Shown here in pieces: positions 1 through 13,400 of a stretch of 64,000 nt of DNA. The first letter of the stretch is position 1. Every line of letters begins with the position of its first letter. The stretch covers positions 43,391,850 through 43,455,849 of the forward strand of contig CM039183.1 in assembly GCA_008360975.2 (NCBI GenBank), given 5' to 3'. The notes beneath the pieces were generated by a model. That model had not been told where the DNA came from, did not search any database, and saw nothing but the letters and a program-made list of their open reading frames with translations. The translations under genes and the position numbers were made by a program. The stretch comes from Lichenostomus cassidix. Taxonomy: Eukaryota > Chordata > Aves > Passeriformes > Meliphagidae.

Positions 1-3000
1 CTCATGCCTCTGCTTCGGTGCCCACCCTTGAGAAGGCCAGATCTTAGCTCAGAGTGACAAGTGGCTTTCAAAGGCACCCAGGCCTCTTCAGTGGCCACAG
101 AGAACTTGGGGAAAAGTGGTTCAATCAATGCCCTGGAGTTTAGATGCCAGTTAGTTGCTAATTCAGGCAGACTAAATCCTACTTTTAAGCCAGTTTATTT
201 TAAACTCCTGGAGAACATGGTAGGATTCAGTCCAGCCCATCCCATCTGGCACTGCAGCTACTGGAGAAGAAAGTGAGCCAAGATTCCCAAACCCAGGGAG
301 TCAGGGAGTCCTTGCCCTAATAATGCTCCCACAAATCCTCTTTGCTTCCTGCAGCTGAGAAGAAAGAGAAGTCTCTTCCACCTCTGAACCAGGACTTCCT
401 GTTTACTGAAGAGATACCACTATTGTATCTTTCTTTCAGATCTTACAGTTGCCAAAGGATGACCGCAGCAGTGTCCCTTGTCACTGCTGACAGCAGCCTG
501 AAGACAGAGGTTTCTATTGGCCTCTCCCATGAAACTCCTGCCTGCCAATACCTCCAAGGCTCTTTGCTGATCCCTCTCCTGCTGCCCAGTTTTCCTCAGC
601 AGCAGATGTAGGGCAGAGCAAACACAGTCCTTGACATTTGCACATTATCTCTGGTTTCTCAAGGAGACCAGGGAAGCTAAGCAGCCTGTACATTGCCTTG
701 TGTGGTTGTATGGCAAAACTGTAACAGCAGCAATGAAAATAAAGTCAATGGCCAACAGTACATCAACTCACCATTGAAATACTAGATTTTAAAGTGCAAA
801 GAATATGAGCATTTCAGAGTGGTAACATAAATTTTACTGAAAATAAGAATTTTCGGAAGAGAATTGGCCATCCCATACAAATATCTGAGTGAGTTGTCAC
901 AAGGCATTTACTAAAATCTTTAGAAGGGAAGTATGCTATGGCCTAAATTGAACTGCACTGAGCAGTTATCAGCAGTTACACTAAAAAAAATTATAAACTG
1001 TTTGGACTAAAACTATTGTTGAAAAAGATAAGTAGGGGCAATTAAAGATTTTATCAGAACCATAATTTTTTTCTTACTTGAATGCTTCCAAGTACAACCT
1101 GTCTTTCAGCCCATGCAATTTTTTTAATTACAATAATTAAAGATCCTACTCAGATACAACACCATGCCTGCTCTTCAATTTTAAATCTGAGTTTTTCAGT
1201 GCAGTACTAAGCATTACTAATTCATTTATGTCAACATAAATTTGCAGCACCTTCATGAAAGTGAGTAGAATGACACCAGTTCATACCAGAACAACTTCAA
1301 ATCAAGTCTGGTTCTTTTATCATCACTGGTTCACTGATGACTCCCTCTACCTTACAAACAGTACCTGAATCTCACTTGAAACCTATGAAGTTATTCAGCA
1401 GAATTCTTCCTGGATTTCTACTATAGTTCTTTCTCTTCTGCATAGATGGAGAAGATAATAAGATGGAAAACAAGCAAGGAGCAAGAATATGAGTGGTATT
1501 TCCCTGCTGTTCTCCTGGACAATAGAAGAAGCCTACAGCACTGAGACCTGCACAGATCATACTGGTGCTCAGATTCTTCAGTGTTTGGTATTAATGTTCA
1601 CAGAGAGTGGATTGAGGTCAATGTTTCCAAATTTTAGTGTTCAATGAGCCACTGTCCACTCCCAGAACTTCTTAAGTAGCTACTACACATTTTTCATAAA
1701 GCTCTATCTACTCTCCTCATAAAAGTTTCAGCTGAAAGCCTTGCAGAGTTAATGCAAGGCCTAGTTTTTGTTGGCTGCTTCTACAGCCTGACATGATTTT
1801 AATGAAATTTCATCTCAGTTTCTTCTCTTGAACTGACTCACTTCAAGAACACATCCTTTTTCTGAGTGTTTACTGCAGAACAGGTGTGAGTCTTTAGACA
1901 CATGACAATGTGTAGCTGTAAGAGACTATGATCTGGTGTAATTCATGCATTTACAGGTGGTGAGAAAGTGCAAATTAAAGCTCAAAGTCCTGTATGTATG
2001 TTTTTAAACCATTTGCATTTCTCATTAGGCTTCTCTCATTCTTTGTAGTGAGCATTATTCTAGCTTCAATAACTTCTGCATAAATCAAGTTTTCTTACAT
2101 CATCTAAACTCCCTGCACTAAAGGCAATTTAATTCTAGTTCAACATAAATTGCAACTGGTGTTTTGGAGTAAACTTTTAACTGGATTAATTCCTTCTAAA
2201 TGGGAAAGCTGGTCAAAGTAGACTCACTGATTCAAAACTGATAATTCAAGTAAATTTTAAGTCTTTAATGTAGATTAGACTTTGGACAAATGTAGGGGTC
2301 ATACAACGTTTCCACCAGACTATCTGGCTACCTCCTCTTCTGTTCTGGAAATGGGCCCTAGAACCATCAGTAAAAACATCCTGATGTCAGAGTGTGCCGA
2401 CCAGGAATAACTGCAAAGAAAAATCAAGCATCGCTGGAAATCAAGTCTTGCTTGCAGCAGGCCAATCCAAACAAGGATTATAAACAACTAGGGATGCCTT
2501 TCCTCAACTCCTGTGCTTTAAGCTACTTTTGGAAGCATTTAATTCCACCTTTGCTTTTCCCCTACTGGATGATGTTTTTCTTTTGTCTCTGGTCTTTCTG
2601 TACCGCTGTAGTCAAATGTGAAGAGTGCAAACATGAAGAGTGTTCAGCCTGCATTTCTTTGTCCTTGAATTCATTCAACAGCTAACTCTTCCAACATTGA
2701 TCTGGAAGTGAGTAGATACTCACAGACTGTTTCTCCCCATGATATAGACAGACCCACACCTAGACTAGTATGTTTTTTTAATGAATCACATAGACCATTC
2801 CTTGATTCCCTAAGCACAAAACTGCTTTTCTATTTTATTCACTCTCTTGATTTTTTAAAGTAGTACAGGAATAAAGGAGTAATGTGCTTCCTTGGGAAAA
2901 CAGACTGTTGTTCATTCCCTGCTGAAAGGCTGCTCATCTCAGCTGACAAAAATCATGTCAAGCTGCAGTTTTCACATGTCCTTATTAGGCCCACCATTGT

Positions 3001-5599
3001 CTTTAGCTGGATCTACAACCTATATGAAAATAGTGTCTTCCTAATCAACTGCAAAAAGCATATCTACAGTTCTCAATAACAGACATGGTTTATATTTACC
3101 TTTTCCCAATCAATGCTATGAAATTACCTGAATTATAGAAAGTAGTATTATTTTTTAAAAACTTATTTTTTGTACTGGTTCATAGGAGAAGTCCTAGCAG
3201 ATTGTAATTTTCACCTGTTACACACCATTTCTGATTTTTTCCACTGCTCTTCTTGAAAAATTAAGATAGTACTTTGGAGTTTAGAATGGGTAGATATTTT
3301 ATAAAGAGCAAACAGTACAAAACTATGTAATTCACAAAAGCATGCAGAGGCCCCTGAAAGTGACCTTGTGCATTTCTGTCATAAATTGATTATCCATTCA
3401 TATCATACTAGAGATTATTCCCAAGAATTTGTGTGGATAACAATTTGTCTTTTAAAGGAGCATATCATCAGAATGGTAGATCTGGGAACTGCAGGTCCAA
3501 ACCCCATCAACTGTATGGCAGGGGTGATAGTAGTATATATTTGTTTGGATAAAGCTTAGCCAAGCTTTCATGTTGAATACTTTCATCCTGTTTCTCACAC
3601 ACCTGGTGTATCTCTCTTTTTCCACTTGCAAGAAAGAAAACCCTATATATTTTGCCTGGACACAGCTGGAACTATCTGATACTGCTCACTATTCTAGTGA
3701 CAGCTAAACTTTCTTCACTGCTGTTCAGTTTTACACATAGGGACAGTTTTTGGTTTTGTTTCAATGCAAATACCTCCATGTCTTTTTCACTGTTTCAGTT
3801 TCCTGATGGATTCCATTCTCACCTTCAAAATGGCCCGTCTGGATCACATCAGACCTGTTCAACCCAGCATCAGTTGCCTGCAGAAGGCCACATGAACAGG
3901 ACAAGTATATGGTGACAGTACAGTTTGCAGCAGTCTGTGGTTCAATAACATCCTGGGACAGATGGGATATCTTCATGGTTTATAGACTTTGATTCATTTT
4001 TCTTCCATTACTTGTCCAGTAGCTGGGTGAGCCCCCAAAACCCTCTGGCACCCACCAAGTCCTGCAGTGTTCTAAAGTTGAATTACACATCTGGTGAAAA
4101 AGCACCTCTTTTAATTTGTTTTGGACTTTTTACCTGCTCATTTCTCTTAGTTTCCTCTAGTTCTGCTCTGTGAAGGAGGGGAAAATTACTCTTTGGTTCC
4201 TCTCTCTACCTTGCTCATGTTTCTAAGACTCCTTGTCAAATCTCCAATCTGCTTCTTTTGTTCCACTCTGAAGAGTCCCTGGCTATTTAATCATTTACTG
4301 TGTACCATTTTTCAGTTTTTTGCCCTTTACAAAACTGTGCATCGTAACTCAGGGATTTCTTCTGCCCAAGAAATAGGACTTCTCTCTTCAGCACTTCTCT
4401 CTCTGCACACAGTGTTAGGATTCCTTTGACAGCATTGATTTGTTTCTGCCATTTTAACCCACTAACTCATAGCATGAAATACTTTTTTTTCTGCCTGACT
4501 TTCATTTTTTGCTACCTAGAGGAACTTGACATCAGGAAACTCCCTCACCTCAGACTGTGCTTCTTTTTTCAGATAAGTTCTATGTCAAACAACAAAATTC
4601 CAGGTGCAGATTTCTGAGACTTCACTGGGGACTTCCCTCTCCTCCCTCCTCCCAAAAATCTCCATTGAGCTATGAGATACCTTTTTCTACAAAAGTTATA
4701 TAAATTTTTTCTTCATAATATCACATGTATTAATACACCTGCTAATTACATACATATTATATTTTCTTCTAATTTGTTCAATGTTTCTGCAACTTTTTTT
4801 TAAGGCTTGACCTTTTTCATTTTCATGAGTTTCAGTATAGTCAGTGTAGCATTAGAAAGATTCAGCAGCAAAACTGTCTTTTACAAAAATAGTCACTCTA
4901 TATTAATTAGTTTTTGTTGTTTGTTTTTTTAAAGAAAAATAGATAAAGGAGATCAACCACACAAAGCTGTTAATCACAAGAATATGAATAAATTATGAGG
5001 CAAACATTTCAATTTTCTGGCAAACCGACCATGGTTTTTACCAATGTATTAATGCTGCATAACAACAAAGAAAGAAAGCTGTTTAAAATATTTCTGCTCC
5101 TGCATGAGACTCATACTGCATTTCTCCCTGTGATTTCTTATTATCAATCTAATAATTCTGTTTCCAGTCCAGCAATTAATTTCTCTGTGAATTGTCTTTG
5201 CTGGAAAAGAAATGGTAATTCAGCAAAGATAAATGTTTGGTGTTTGCAAACACTTTTTGTCTGAGCACTGGGTATCTTCAGAAGCAGTAACCCATCTCCA
5301 TGCATGGAATGCTAAGCAGCATTCAGGGTGCTCTTTAGCTGCTGGTAAAGCAGACATAGCAATCACAAGGGTGCTTTCAAATATTCCTGTGGTGCTGGGA
5401 GGGCTCATGGCTGCCTGTTCCCCCCATGCAGGAGGTACAGGCATGGTGTCAGAGTGAGGTGAGGGGCTGGTTCAGTGCCTGTTCCCCAGCAGTCAGTGTT
5501 TGTGGCTGGTCATATCAGCATTGCAAACAGGAAGTTTCCCTAGAACTGCTCTCATGGGGACAAATTGCTTCTACCAGCCCAGCAACTCCAGATATTTAA
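1..5599. other. Intergenic stretch, nothing recognised
   Basis: I see no gene, RNA gene or recognisable repeat here. The open frames are short (under 100 codons), start mostly at non-ATG codons and resemble no family I know. The sequence is AT-rich with scattered homopolymer runs and a pyrimidine-rich patch around 4620-4660. The part just left of 5600 may still belong to the retroviral relic that follows, but I could not recognise it. Confidence 0.6.
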
Positions 5600-5605
5600 A
5601 GATGT

Positions 5606-6184
5606 TTGGTTCCTTGTTGGTACCTATGCCAGCTGCAGGTTTTCCATGAATGTGAAACACGTGCTGCAATCAAGCAGTCCAAGTGGGAAAAGCCTCTTTG
5701 GTGTGGAGGACGATGCCTGAAATGTAAGTATGGTGAGGCCTGGCAGATTGTCTCTATCACACTCCCCCAAACCCATGATGGAAAGTACCATGTGTTTATG
5801 TCAGTGGAAGCAACCACAGCATATCTGGAAACACATCCTGTGCCCCATGTCACTGCCCAGAACTCTATCCTGGGCCTTGAAAAGCAAGTCTTAAGGTGAC
5901 ACCGTACTCTGAAAAGAACGGAATAAGAAAATGGAACTCATTTCCAAGACAGCCTCACAGACAACTGCATAGAGACTGGGGCCAAAGAACATGGCATTGA
6001 GTGCTCGTATCACATTCCCTGTCATGCAGTGATCTCTGGAAAGACTGAACAATGTAATGGACTGTTAAAGACTACACTGAGAGCAGTGGGTGGTGGGATG
6101 TTCAAACATTGGGATATTCTTTTAGCAAAGGCCACCTGGTTAGTCAGCACCAGAGGATCTGCCATTTGGGCTATCCCTGCCTGA
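5606..6184 (+). pseudogene. Retroviral integrase remnant (pol), inactive
   Basis: The frame beginning at 5606 keeps integrase-like sequence for about 190 codons. The end of the N-terminal zinc-binding region comes first (HECET, near 5645), then the core with the motif TLPQTHDGKYHVF and, after the breaks, NGTHFQ and GKTEQCNG. It is interrupted in frame by TGA at 5897-5899, TAA at 5924-5926 and TGA at 6182-6184. The position expected to hold the first catalytic aspartate of the DDE triad reads GTC, valine (5750-5752). The second position reads GAA, glutamate (5927-5929). The glutamate (6047-6049) remains. There are 39 residues between the last two triad positions instead of the usual 35, which suggests a small insertion. 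The enzyme would join viral DNA to host DNA; this copy cannot. The assignment is firm at domain level, less so at family level. Confidence 0.85.
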
Positions 6185-6736
6185 TCAAAACTTTTACCTA
6201 AGGGGATAGAGATCCTGTAGTACACTTTAAAAACATGCTGCAGAAAATAGTCTGGGTTTTTCCTGCCTCAGGCAAAGACAAACCCATCTGTGGGATTGCT
6301 TTTGCTTAAAGACCTGGATGTGCTTGGTGGGTGATGTGGCAGGATGCAGAAGGCCAGAGAGGCTCAAGAAGATTTGACTTTGGGTGAAAATAAACAGTAT
6401 ATTAAACTGTATTATGTTAATAACTACCCAGGGGTAATATTAGCCCTTCTATGGTGGCTACGTGTGCATCACCTCACTGAGCATCTCATGGAATCAATCT
6501 TAACCACAAGTATTCTAAGGATCTGAGCCTGACTTCCCTCTGATCATCACACTCACACCAATGAAGAATGAACTTTGATAAAACTGAACAAGCACAGCAA
6601 TGCTGGAGTCATTGATGACGAAAATGTACAGCATGCAACAATCCAACACCTCACACTGTCTTTCCTGCTTGAAAGACTGTTACCAAGGATGAAGGCCAAA
6701 GTCATGGACTAAATGAATTAAGCAACTTTTTTTTTT

Positions 6737-6750
6737 GTGTGTGTGTGTGT
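6737..6750 (+). repeat. (GT)7 microsatellite after a T10 run
   Basis: Ten T residues at 6727-6736 are followed directly by seven GT units, all inside the ERV internal remnant. Confidence 0.9.
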
Positions 6751-6890
6751 AGACATTTTATGAACATTTGACAGAGGCATTCCATAGACTAAGAATGATG
6801 TTTTTATATATATCTATCAAAACAGATGAATAGGGAAGGTGATGATATACTGGGGAGTATGAAACTTGGCATGATATAATGGTATGGAAT

Positions 6891-6900
6891 AAGGGGTGGG
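6891..6900 (+). other. Probable polypurine tract of the ERV
   Basis: The sequence AAGGGGTGGG abuts the start of the LTR. Its purine richness and position match the primer site for retroviral plus-strand synthesis. One T interrupts it, consistent with decay. Confidence 0.5.
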
Positions 6901-7173
6901 TATTATCCTGGTTTCAGTTAAGGTAGAGTTAACTTCTTCTCAGTAGCTGTTACAGTGCTGCGTTTTGGATTTGAATGAGAATGGTGCTGACAACACACTG
7001 ATGTTTTTGTTTTTTGCTAAGTTGTGTTTATTCTAAGTCAAGGACTTTTTTTCCCCTTGTCTCATGCTCTGCCAGTGAGGAGGTACACATAAGAAACTAG
7101 GAGGGATCACAGCTGGGGCAAGTGGTCTGAACTGACCAAAGGAATATTCCACACCACAGAATGCCATGTGCAG

Positions 7174-7180
7174 TATATAA
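7174..7180 (+). promoter_or_regulatory. TATA-like box within the LTR
   Basis: TATATAA lies about 270 bases into the LTR and about 220 bases before its AATAAA, a plausible U3 promoter position. There is no sign that it is still active. Confidence 0.55.
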
Positions 7181-7295
7181 ACTAGGTGAGTTACCCAGAA
7201 GGATGGCTGATCTGGGAGGTGGGGTCTGGCATTGGTCAGCAGATGGTGGGCAATTACACTGTGCACCCTTTCAGGTTTTTCTCTTTGCTGCTAAC

Positions 7296-7360
7296 ATTAT
7301 TGTTATTATTATTAGTAGTAGTAGTAGTAGTATGCATTATTATTATAAATTATTATTATA
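7296..7360 (+). repeat. ATT / TAG triplet repeats inside the LTR
   Basis: Imperfect ATT units pass into a run of TAG units (around 7312-7332) and then back into ATT units. It lies between the TATA box and the poly(A) signal of the LTR. Confidence 0.85.
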
Positions 7361-7400
7361 TTTTAATTTATTTTCAATTATGAAATTGTTCTTATCTCAA

Positions 7401-7406
7401 AATAAA
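7401..7406 (+). terminator. LTR polyadenylation signal AATAAA
   Basis: A canonical AATAAA sits in the second half of the LTR, downstream of the triplet-repeat block, where the retroviral poly(A) signal belongs. Confidence 0.6.
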
Positions 7407-7493
7407 AATTTTACTTTCTCCTTCCCATTCCACTGGGTGTTGAGAGAGAGGCTGTGTGGTGTTTCATCTCCAGCTGGACTTAAAACCATGACA

Positions 7494-10400
7494 CAGCTTC
7501 AGCTCTGGCACAGTGGAGGAATCTGACAAGAAGAATGATGATCCTGGGCAAGCAAAAGGGTGCAAGAGAGCCAGCATGGATGGAATGAAGGGTTTGCATC
7601 GCCTGCTTTGGAATAAACCCAGCACATGACGTAGTCTCTGTAACAACACTTAGCTATTGTGCTTTTCTGCCTTTCTGACTCCAGATTAGCATTTTTGGGC
7701 AGGCACTACCTCTGAAGACACAGCAGGGCACAAAACATTCTCTATTGCAGACACTGTCATTTTCTCACAATGAGCAAGAGTCTGTTCCTCAGCCAAAACA
7801 TTTCTTACAGTGTTCTGTCTGTTCACCTCCATGCTCCTCTTAATATGCTTTCAGTTTTCTCTCCAAGTGTGTTGAGTATTGCTCCAAGCCATGGATTTAC
7901 TGCTATATTGCAGTGATCGGAAAGAGAAAATACCATTCATTCAAGTGAAGGGAGTGAGCCAGTTTTGCAGTTTAATATATCTCATTGGAGCTCTGTAGTT
8001 ATTTATTTGCATTGAATAATTCAGTGGGTAGGCTGTCTGAAGTGCAAGAGCCTCTTTGTTTCCTGAAGGGAAGTGAAGGGTGATGCATGCTTGCAGGGCT
8101 TCAGACATCTATCCAGCAACCGGCACAGACTTTTTCAGAAACACATGCATTTATACGTTCAGAGACTAGCTCCCAGCACCCCTCCAGGCCCTCTGCCAAA
8201 TCGTCTCGTTTTCACAGTATAAGGCAAAATCCTGTTCACAGTTTTGTCAGCTTTACTCCACTGCTTTCAGCAGTCATTCCAGAGTCACACTGGTGCAAAT
8301 GGGTTTGATACAATCTTTAGTGTTTCCCCAACCCAGCACACACCATCCTAAACCTTCTGCCCCACTTGATCACTGTTTCTCTCCTGGCTGCTGACCTGGC
8401 ATACAAGTTGATGCACAGATGCCAAACCAGAAATATCAGTCCCCAGACAAACACCAAAACGCGTGTGACTCAGGTTCTAATTACCCCTGAGTCCTCACAC
8501 CAGACCTCATTAGAGACTTCCCTGCTAACCTGCACCCCAGGCAAATGCCCCAGCCACCTCCACTCAGGCTAATTTTCCTGCACATCCTCACACACCACTA
8601 TCACCACTCCATGCCAAGAGGAATGACCCTCCTTGGGGAGCTTTTTTCCTCTCAACAATCTTCCCCATTTCCTTGCAGCTTCCCTTTCCCTTAGAAATTA
8701 GATATCATCATCAGGAATAAAAATTGTTTAAAAACCTGTAGAGCATACCTGGTTTCCTCAGGGAGCTGCCATTAAAAAGCAAAGGGACATCAGCACAGAA
8801 TTACGTGGGGATCCTCCTCCTGGGCACTCTGTTAGCATTTGACATGGACCCAGTCAGAGGGAGGTTGCTGCATTTGCACAAACTGCTGCAGCAGAACCTT
8901 GGATTTTCTGTCAGGCTGCTGGATGAAATCACAGCTTCCTTGCTGGTATGCTCTGGCTCCCTTTCAGCTTCACAGAAGCAGCCTGTCCTGCAGAGGTTTG
9001 GAATTTGAAAGTCGCCTTGGTTTGTTTTTCTCTGAGTTGGTTATGCTGCTGTGTCTGCAGTGCTGCTGGAGAAAAAAACATATAGGAAAGGAAGGAAAGA
9101 AAAAGAATTCCTGAAGGCTTTTAACTGTCAGTGGTGCAGCAGGATGAGTAAACAGTGCAGACAGCTAAAAAGATTGTGCTAAGTGGTGCAAGAGTATAAA
9201 AGCTTTCCAATATGCCATTCCATTGTGTTTGCTTGAGTATTGTATATATGCGTATGAAGAGGGAACAGTTTGGCCTTAAGGCCATATTCATGAACTGAGA
9301 TGGCTGAGTGAAAGACTCAAAACTCTGTCCTGCTCTGCCAAAAAGACTTTTAATAAGCAATCTGATCTGATCTGCAAAATTGTTTCTGGTCTCCAACTGA
9401 TGTGATTTCTCCAAGCACAACATTAAAAACGTAAAAAAGAAGAAAAGGGTGATAAAACCATGCAATTCAAAGACTATGTATACATTTCAGAGTCTGCAGT
9501 TTTAGATGTCTCCTTTTGAATTTCTAACTGCAAGGACAGAAAGGCCAGGATCCCCTTATTCTAGTCACACTAAAGAAATTATATTTATTCTAAAATACCA
9601 AATTACTTGATCTAAATGTGATCCCAATTGCATAGGCACCAAATCTCTTATGGCTAATACTTGTGCTCAGGTTTCAGTTCACTTGTGAAGAGATCCAGAG
9701 CCACAAACCTTTGAGACAGTGATCTGCCTTAGCACCGTGAATATGCTAAGGTTTCAAAAACACTAAAGTCTCTACATCTTGATTCACCTCCCTGAAACTG
9801 TCAGTGTAATATTTGTGGGTTTTAGGAAGAGTTTATGGTTGAGACTGCTTCTTTGTGCTTTCCTGACAGATATCACCATGTCAATCTACCTATTAGTTTT
9901 AATATACTGAATTATCTTTATGGCTTCTCCAGTCAATATAATATGGACTTGGGATTTGCCTAGAATACTTGCTGGGCATATTAGTTTTTTTACTTTCTGT
10001 AAAAGTCACAGCTACATCTCAGGACACAATTTCACTAAGCCCAGGTGCTGGAAAAGGAGTACTCATGCTTGTCTGATCTTGCAGTCACTGGATCAGCCCA
10101 CTGACCCAGCTGAAAAACAATCTGCTATTTTTCTAGGGCAAGTTTTCAACCAGATCAGCTTGCTGACCTCTTTGATGGCATAGTCACGAGTACCTTGCCA
10201 ACACAAGGGAGGAGGGGGACATGCACCTGCAAGAGGAAGGACAGTGCCATCCGTTTCTATTTCAGTCTGCATGCCCATCTCTTAAGCCTCCCCATGAAGG
10301 CAAAGTTTACCACAGAGTCACACAGTACAGATCCTGGCTAAGCGCAGTTCTGTTGTGCTTGAGCCTGTATTTATAGTCACCAGACCTACACCACCTTAAC

Positions 10401-13400
10401 TTCAGAGGATTTACTCCAAAATTATAGTTGTCTGAGGGATAACTCAGGCAATCTCTGTACAAGAAGCAGCTGGTATGAAGGAAGAAAACAGATCACTGCC
10501 ACTGCAATGCTGCTGAAAACATGCAATCACTATTTAATTTGCCTTCTCAGCTTTGGTAAGCTCTTGGCAATTCTCCAGATGTAAAAGTCCTTTGTATTCT
10601 TATACCAAGAGGAAGATTCTTGTAAATTTCAAGGAGACAATGCAGCACAGGAGGCTATGAAATACTATAACAAAATTTCCTGTCTGACACAAAGACGTAA
10701 AACAATTCCTGCATTGGTGATGTGGTACCTTCATGTCATAAGGTGACCAGGAAATGTTTGCACATCTATCTGAACATTTCTAAATATTTTGATGGCATTT
10801 AGAGTTTTGCTCGGAAGTCGGCCATCTGCAGTAGGTAAATGGATCTTGGTCTTTTTCTTACCCAACTTCTCCCTACAATAAATTAGACATGCAGTTGAAA
10901 CCAAAATTCTTATACAGTAGGTAGGGAGAGATGCAAGCCTCCAGGAGGCAACTCAGCCCCTCCATCAGGTATGCATATGTGGGATGAACTGGACCTTGAA
11001 AATGCTCCTCTCCCCTCCTCACCACTGAAGGTAAAAGACGGCAAGACTTTAAACTGAAGAAGGAAAAGAACTCCTCTGGGCTCACTAAAGGATGGATCTG
11101 AACCAAAGAAAACCCAGATTCATGAGGATGAAGTGGGCTGTGAGAGTAATCTAGAGCTGTGTGTGTCATGTGCTGTCTAAGCAAGGCACATGTCTGTCAG
11201 AAACCTGTGCAAGCCTGTTTTATTCTAACTTCTCAAGCTATCACCAGCCTATGGAACATAAGCTGCTGGGGAGCCCCAGCCCAGTGCAGTTGTGTGGGGG
11301 TGGGAGAGGGGTCTCTTTTCTCAGGCAGGTGACTGTTGTGGGCAGAGGAGGCACATGCTGAGCAGGAGTGCAGAGGTCCAAAGCCAGGACAGAGTTTAGA
11401 TCCTCCTCACCTTGAGAGTGTGACCACCATACTGGAAGACAAGCACAAGCACTTGATGAAGGTCCAGAAGTCGCCAGCACTTGAAAGTCTGGAAATGTTC
11501 TTCTGGCAGAGACTGAGAGTGTCAGGCTTACAAGTCTTTATGCATGTTGTTCAAAGTCAATTTGTCACTTGCTGGCTCTAGTCCAGGTAGGACATAAATC
11601 TCACTGTGAGTACAATTTCAAACAGACATTTCTGCTCAGAGAAGAAGGCAAGCATGTGGAATTTGGGAGCAGGAAAGCCTCAATGCTGCCTGCACTCAGT
11701 GCTGAAGCAGTACCATTTCCAGGCCCTGCGTGTGTCACAGCTGACGGCAGTGGAGCCTGAATGATGGAAATGGCTTCCTCCAGGCAGAGCAGGTTTGTTG
11801 CTATGCTATTTCCGAGCTCTCTGCTTACTTCTGTTACAGGAAAGGACTTACGTTTGTTTCTAAATCTGCCTCTATTGATTAGCACTTAGTGTAACTGGCT
11901 TAATATAATGATCATAGCTCTTGCTTCTTTTGTTATTCCTGATGCACAGAAGACTGTTTCCTTTTTTTAGTTGCAGGATGTTCTTGCTAGCTCAGCTTAG
12001 CACTGTGCGTACCCCACAGTATTTGGGATTTTCTTTTGAAGCATTTTACACTGGCAATGAAGAGAAAACATAGTAAGTAGAAACACAGAAAACATAGAAA
12101 GTACATAATACCCATTTTGAATGAAGCTGTGACTATAAACCAAAACATTATTGAAGTGTAAAATATCACATAGCCCAACAGTTTTTATTGCACTACATAT
12201 TTGTTTGGCTCTCTCTATTACGGAAAACTCTTGGTTTTCCCATAAGTATATTAATTATACTTACAAACTATACTGTTAGTACATCTATGCTTTGGCTGAG
12301 AAACAGAGTTAATCAGAGGAGTCTGTTAAGATTTGCCTTTAAAAAATACTCATTGCAAATACCACTTTATAAAATTGCCATCACCTGACCAGCTACTAGA
12401 TTCTCTCTGTACTGGTTTCCTGACAGGGATATTACACTTTTTGTGATTTTATCTCTGAACAACTTTTAGTTAGCTCATGCATTGCAGCTCCTTTCCTGAG
12501 GAAAACCTAGTATCAGATGTCAATTATTGGTTACAGTAATTTATTCAACCATTTTCTTCATCAATTTCTACTAACTTTCATCCTGAGACTTAATTGAAAA
12601 CAGAAGTAAAATTACATGTGGTTGCACAAGTGGTGAAAAACAAATCCCACCAATGTTTGCTGTAAATGTTCAGTCAGATGCTCAGCAAGATGGCAACAAT
12701 AGTCCCAGTGTAGTTCAGTGGAAAGAGATTACATGAACCATTATTGCATGCAGTGTGTCCCCTCATGTGATATTCATGCCCCAGCCCTATCCACAATAGC
12801 TCTCTAACATCTCCTTCACCGCAGATTGGGTGAAGCTGTGAATCTTTAGGACTTGTTGGGGAAGAGGATCAGACGAAGTTCCTGTTGAGGCTTCATGGGG
12901 AGCTCACCTACCAACATTTCCAGGAGTGCTGCTGTACCATTCACCTCTGCTTCCAAACACTGCAGCAATGCCCACTGCAGGTCTCCCAGCCTCAAGCCAC
13001 TGTCTGGGCGATACTGCCTAGGATAAAATAGAAGTTTCCAGATGGCCACCACTGTGATCCATTTCAAACCAGCAGAGCTGTGGTGCAGTGGTGCCAAACC
13101 CCTGATGAAGACACAGATACACTCATATCCCCACCCAGCAGTTCTGCAGTTGCTATTCTTCATTTTGAGACCCAAGAACATCAGTTTTTGGTCAGAGTCT
13201 GGATCTAAAAGAGGTCAAAAGAATTGTTTCAGGTGCAGCATGGAGCCATCCTGGCAGGCTGCTGCTAGGTGTCTGATGACAACATCATGAATTTTGGGAG
13301 CTGTCTTTGAGACTTTGGCTCTTCCTACACAATTCTGTCCTGTCCTGAAATCAACTCAGACATCTCTCAGCTATTCATGACCAGTACAAAATGAAAGCTG

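Larger units (their letters stand above)
6185..6902 (+). other. Decayed ERV internal sequence between integrase and LTR
   Basis: This segment joins the integrase remnant to the 3' LTR. Around 6325-6390 a short tract still reads like the C-terminal end of the pol product, but stops and indels break it. No envelope gene is recognisable. A T10 run followed by (GT)7 sits at 6727-6750. The last 10 bases before the LTR (6891-6900, AAGGGGTGGG) are purine-rich apart from one T and lie where a polypurine tract for plus-strand priming is expected. Confidence 0.6.
5600..7493 (+). mobile_element. 5'-truncated endogenous retrovirus relic with 3' LTR
   Basis: An old proviral fragment is read left to right. 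It starts with a broken integrase region of pol, continues through decayed internal sequence, reaches a short purine-rich stretch (6891-6900) and ends in one LTR (about 6903-7493). No 5' LTR, gag, protease or reverse transcriptase is visible upstream, so the left part is deleted or unrecognisable. Stop codons, loss of catalytic residues and a microsatellite inside the element show it is inactive. Family membership (an avian ERV with this pol and LTR type) comes from remembered features; the left boundary is approximate. Confidence 0.82.
6903..7493 (+). repeat. ERV long terminal repeat (3' LTR)
   Basis: About 590 bases run from a degraded left end (TTATCCTGG, where a TGTCCTGG-like end would be expected) to a right end CCATGACA. 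The ends are a decayed short inverted repeat. Inside are a TATA-like box at 7174-7180, an ATT/TAG triplet-repeat block at about 7296-7360 and an AATAAA polyadenylation signal at 7401-7406. The order promoter, repeat block, poly(A) signal is what an LTR shows. The sequence following 7493 looks like host DNA. I recognise the LTR type as widespread in birds, from memory only. Confidence 0.8.

Noticed and set aside
5233..5457. Frame open on both strands left of the ERV integrase remnant
   Set aside because: It could be more pol sequence, but I see no conserved motif, so it is not included in the ERV annotation.
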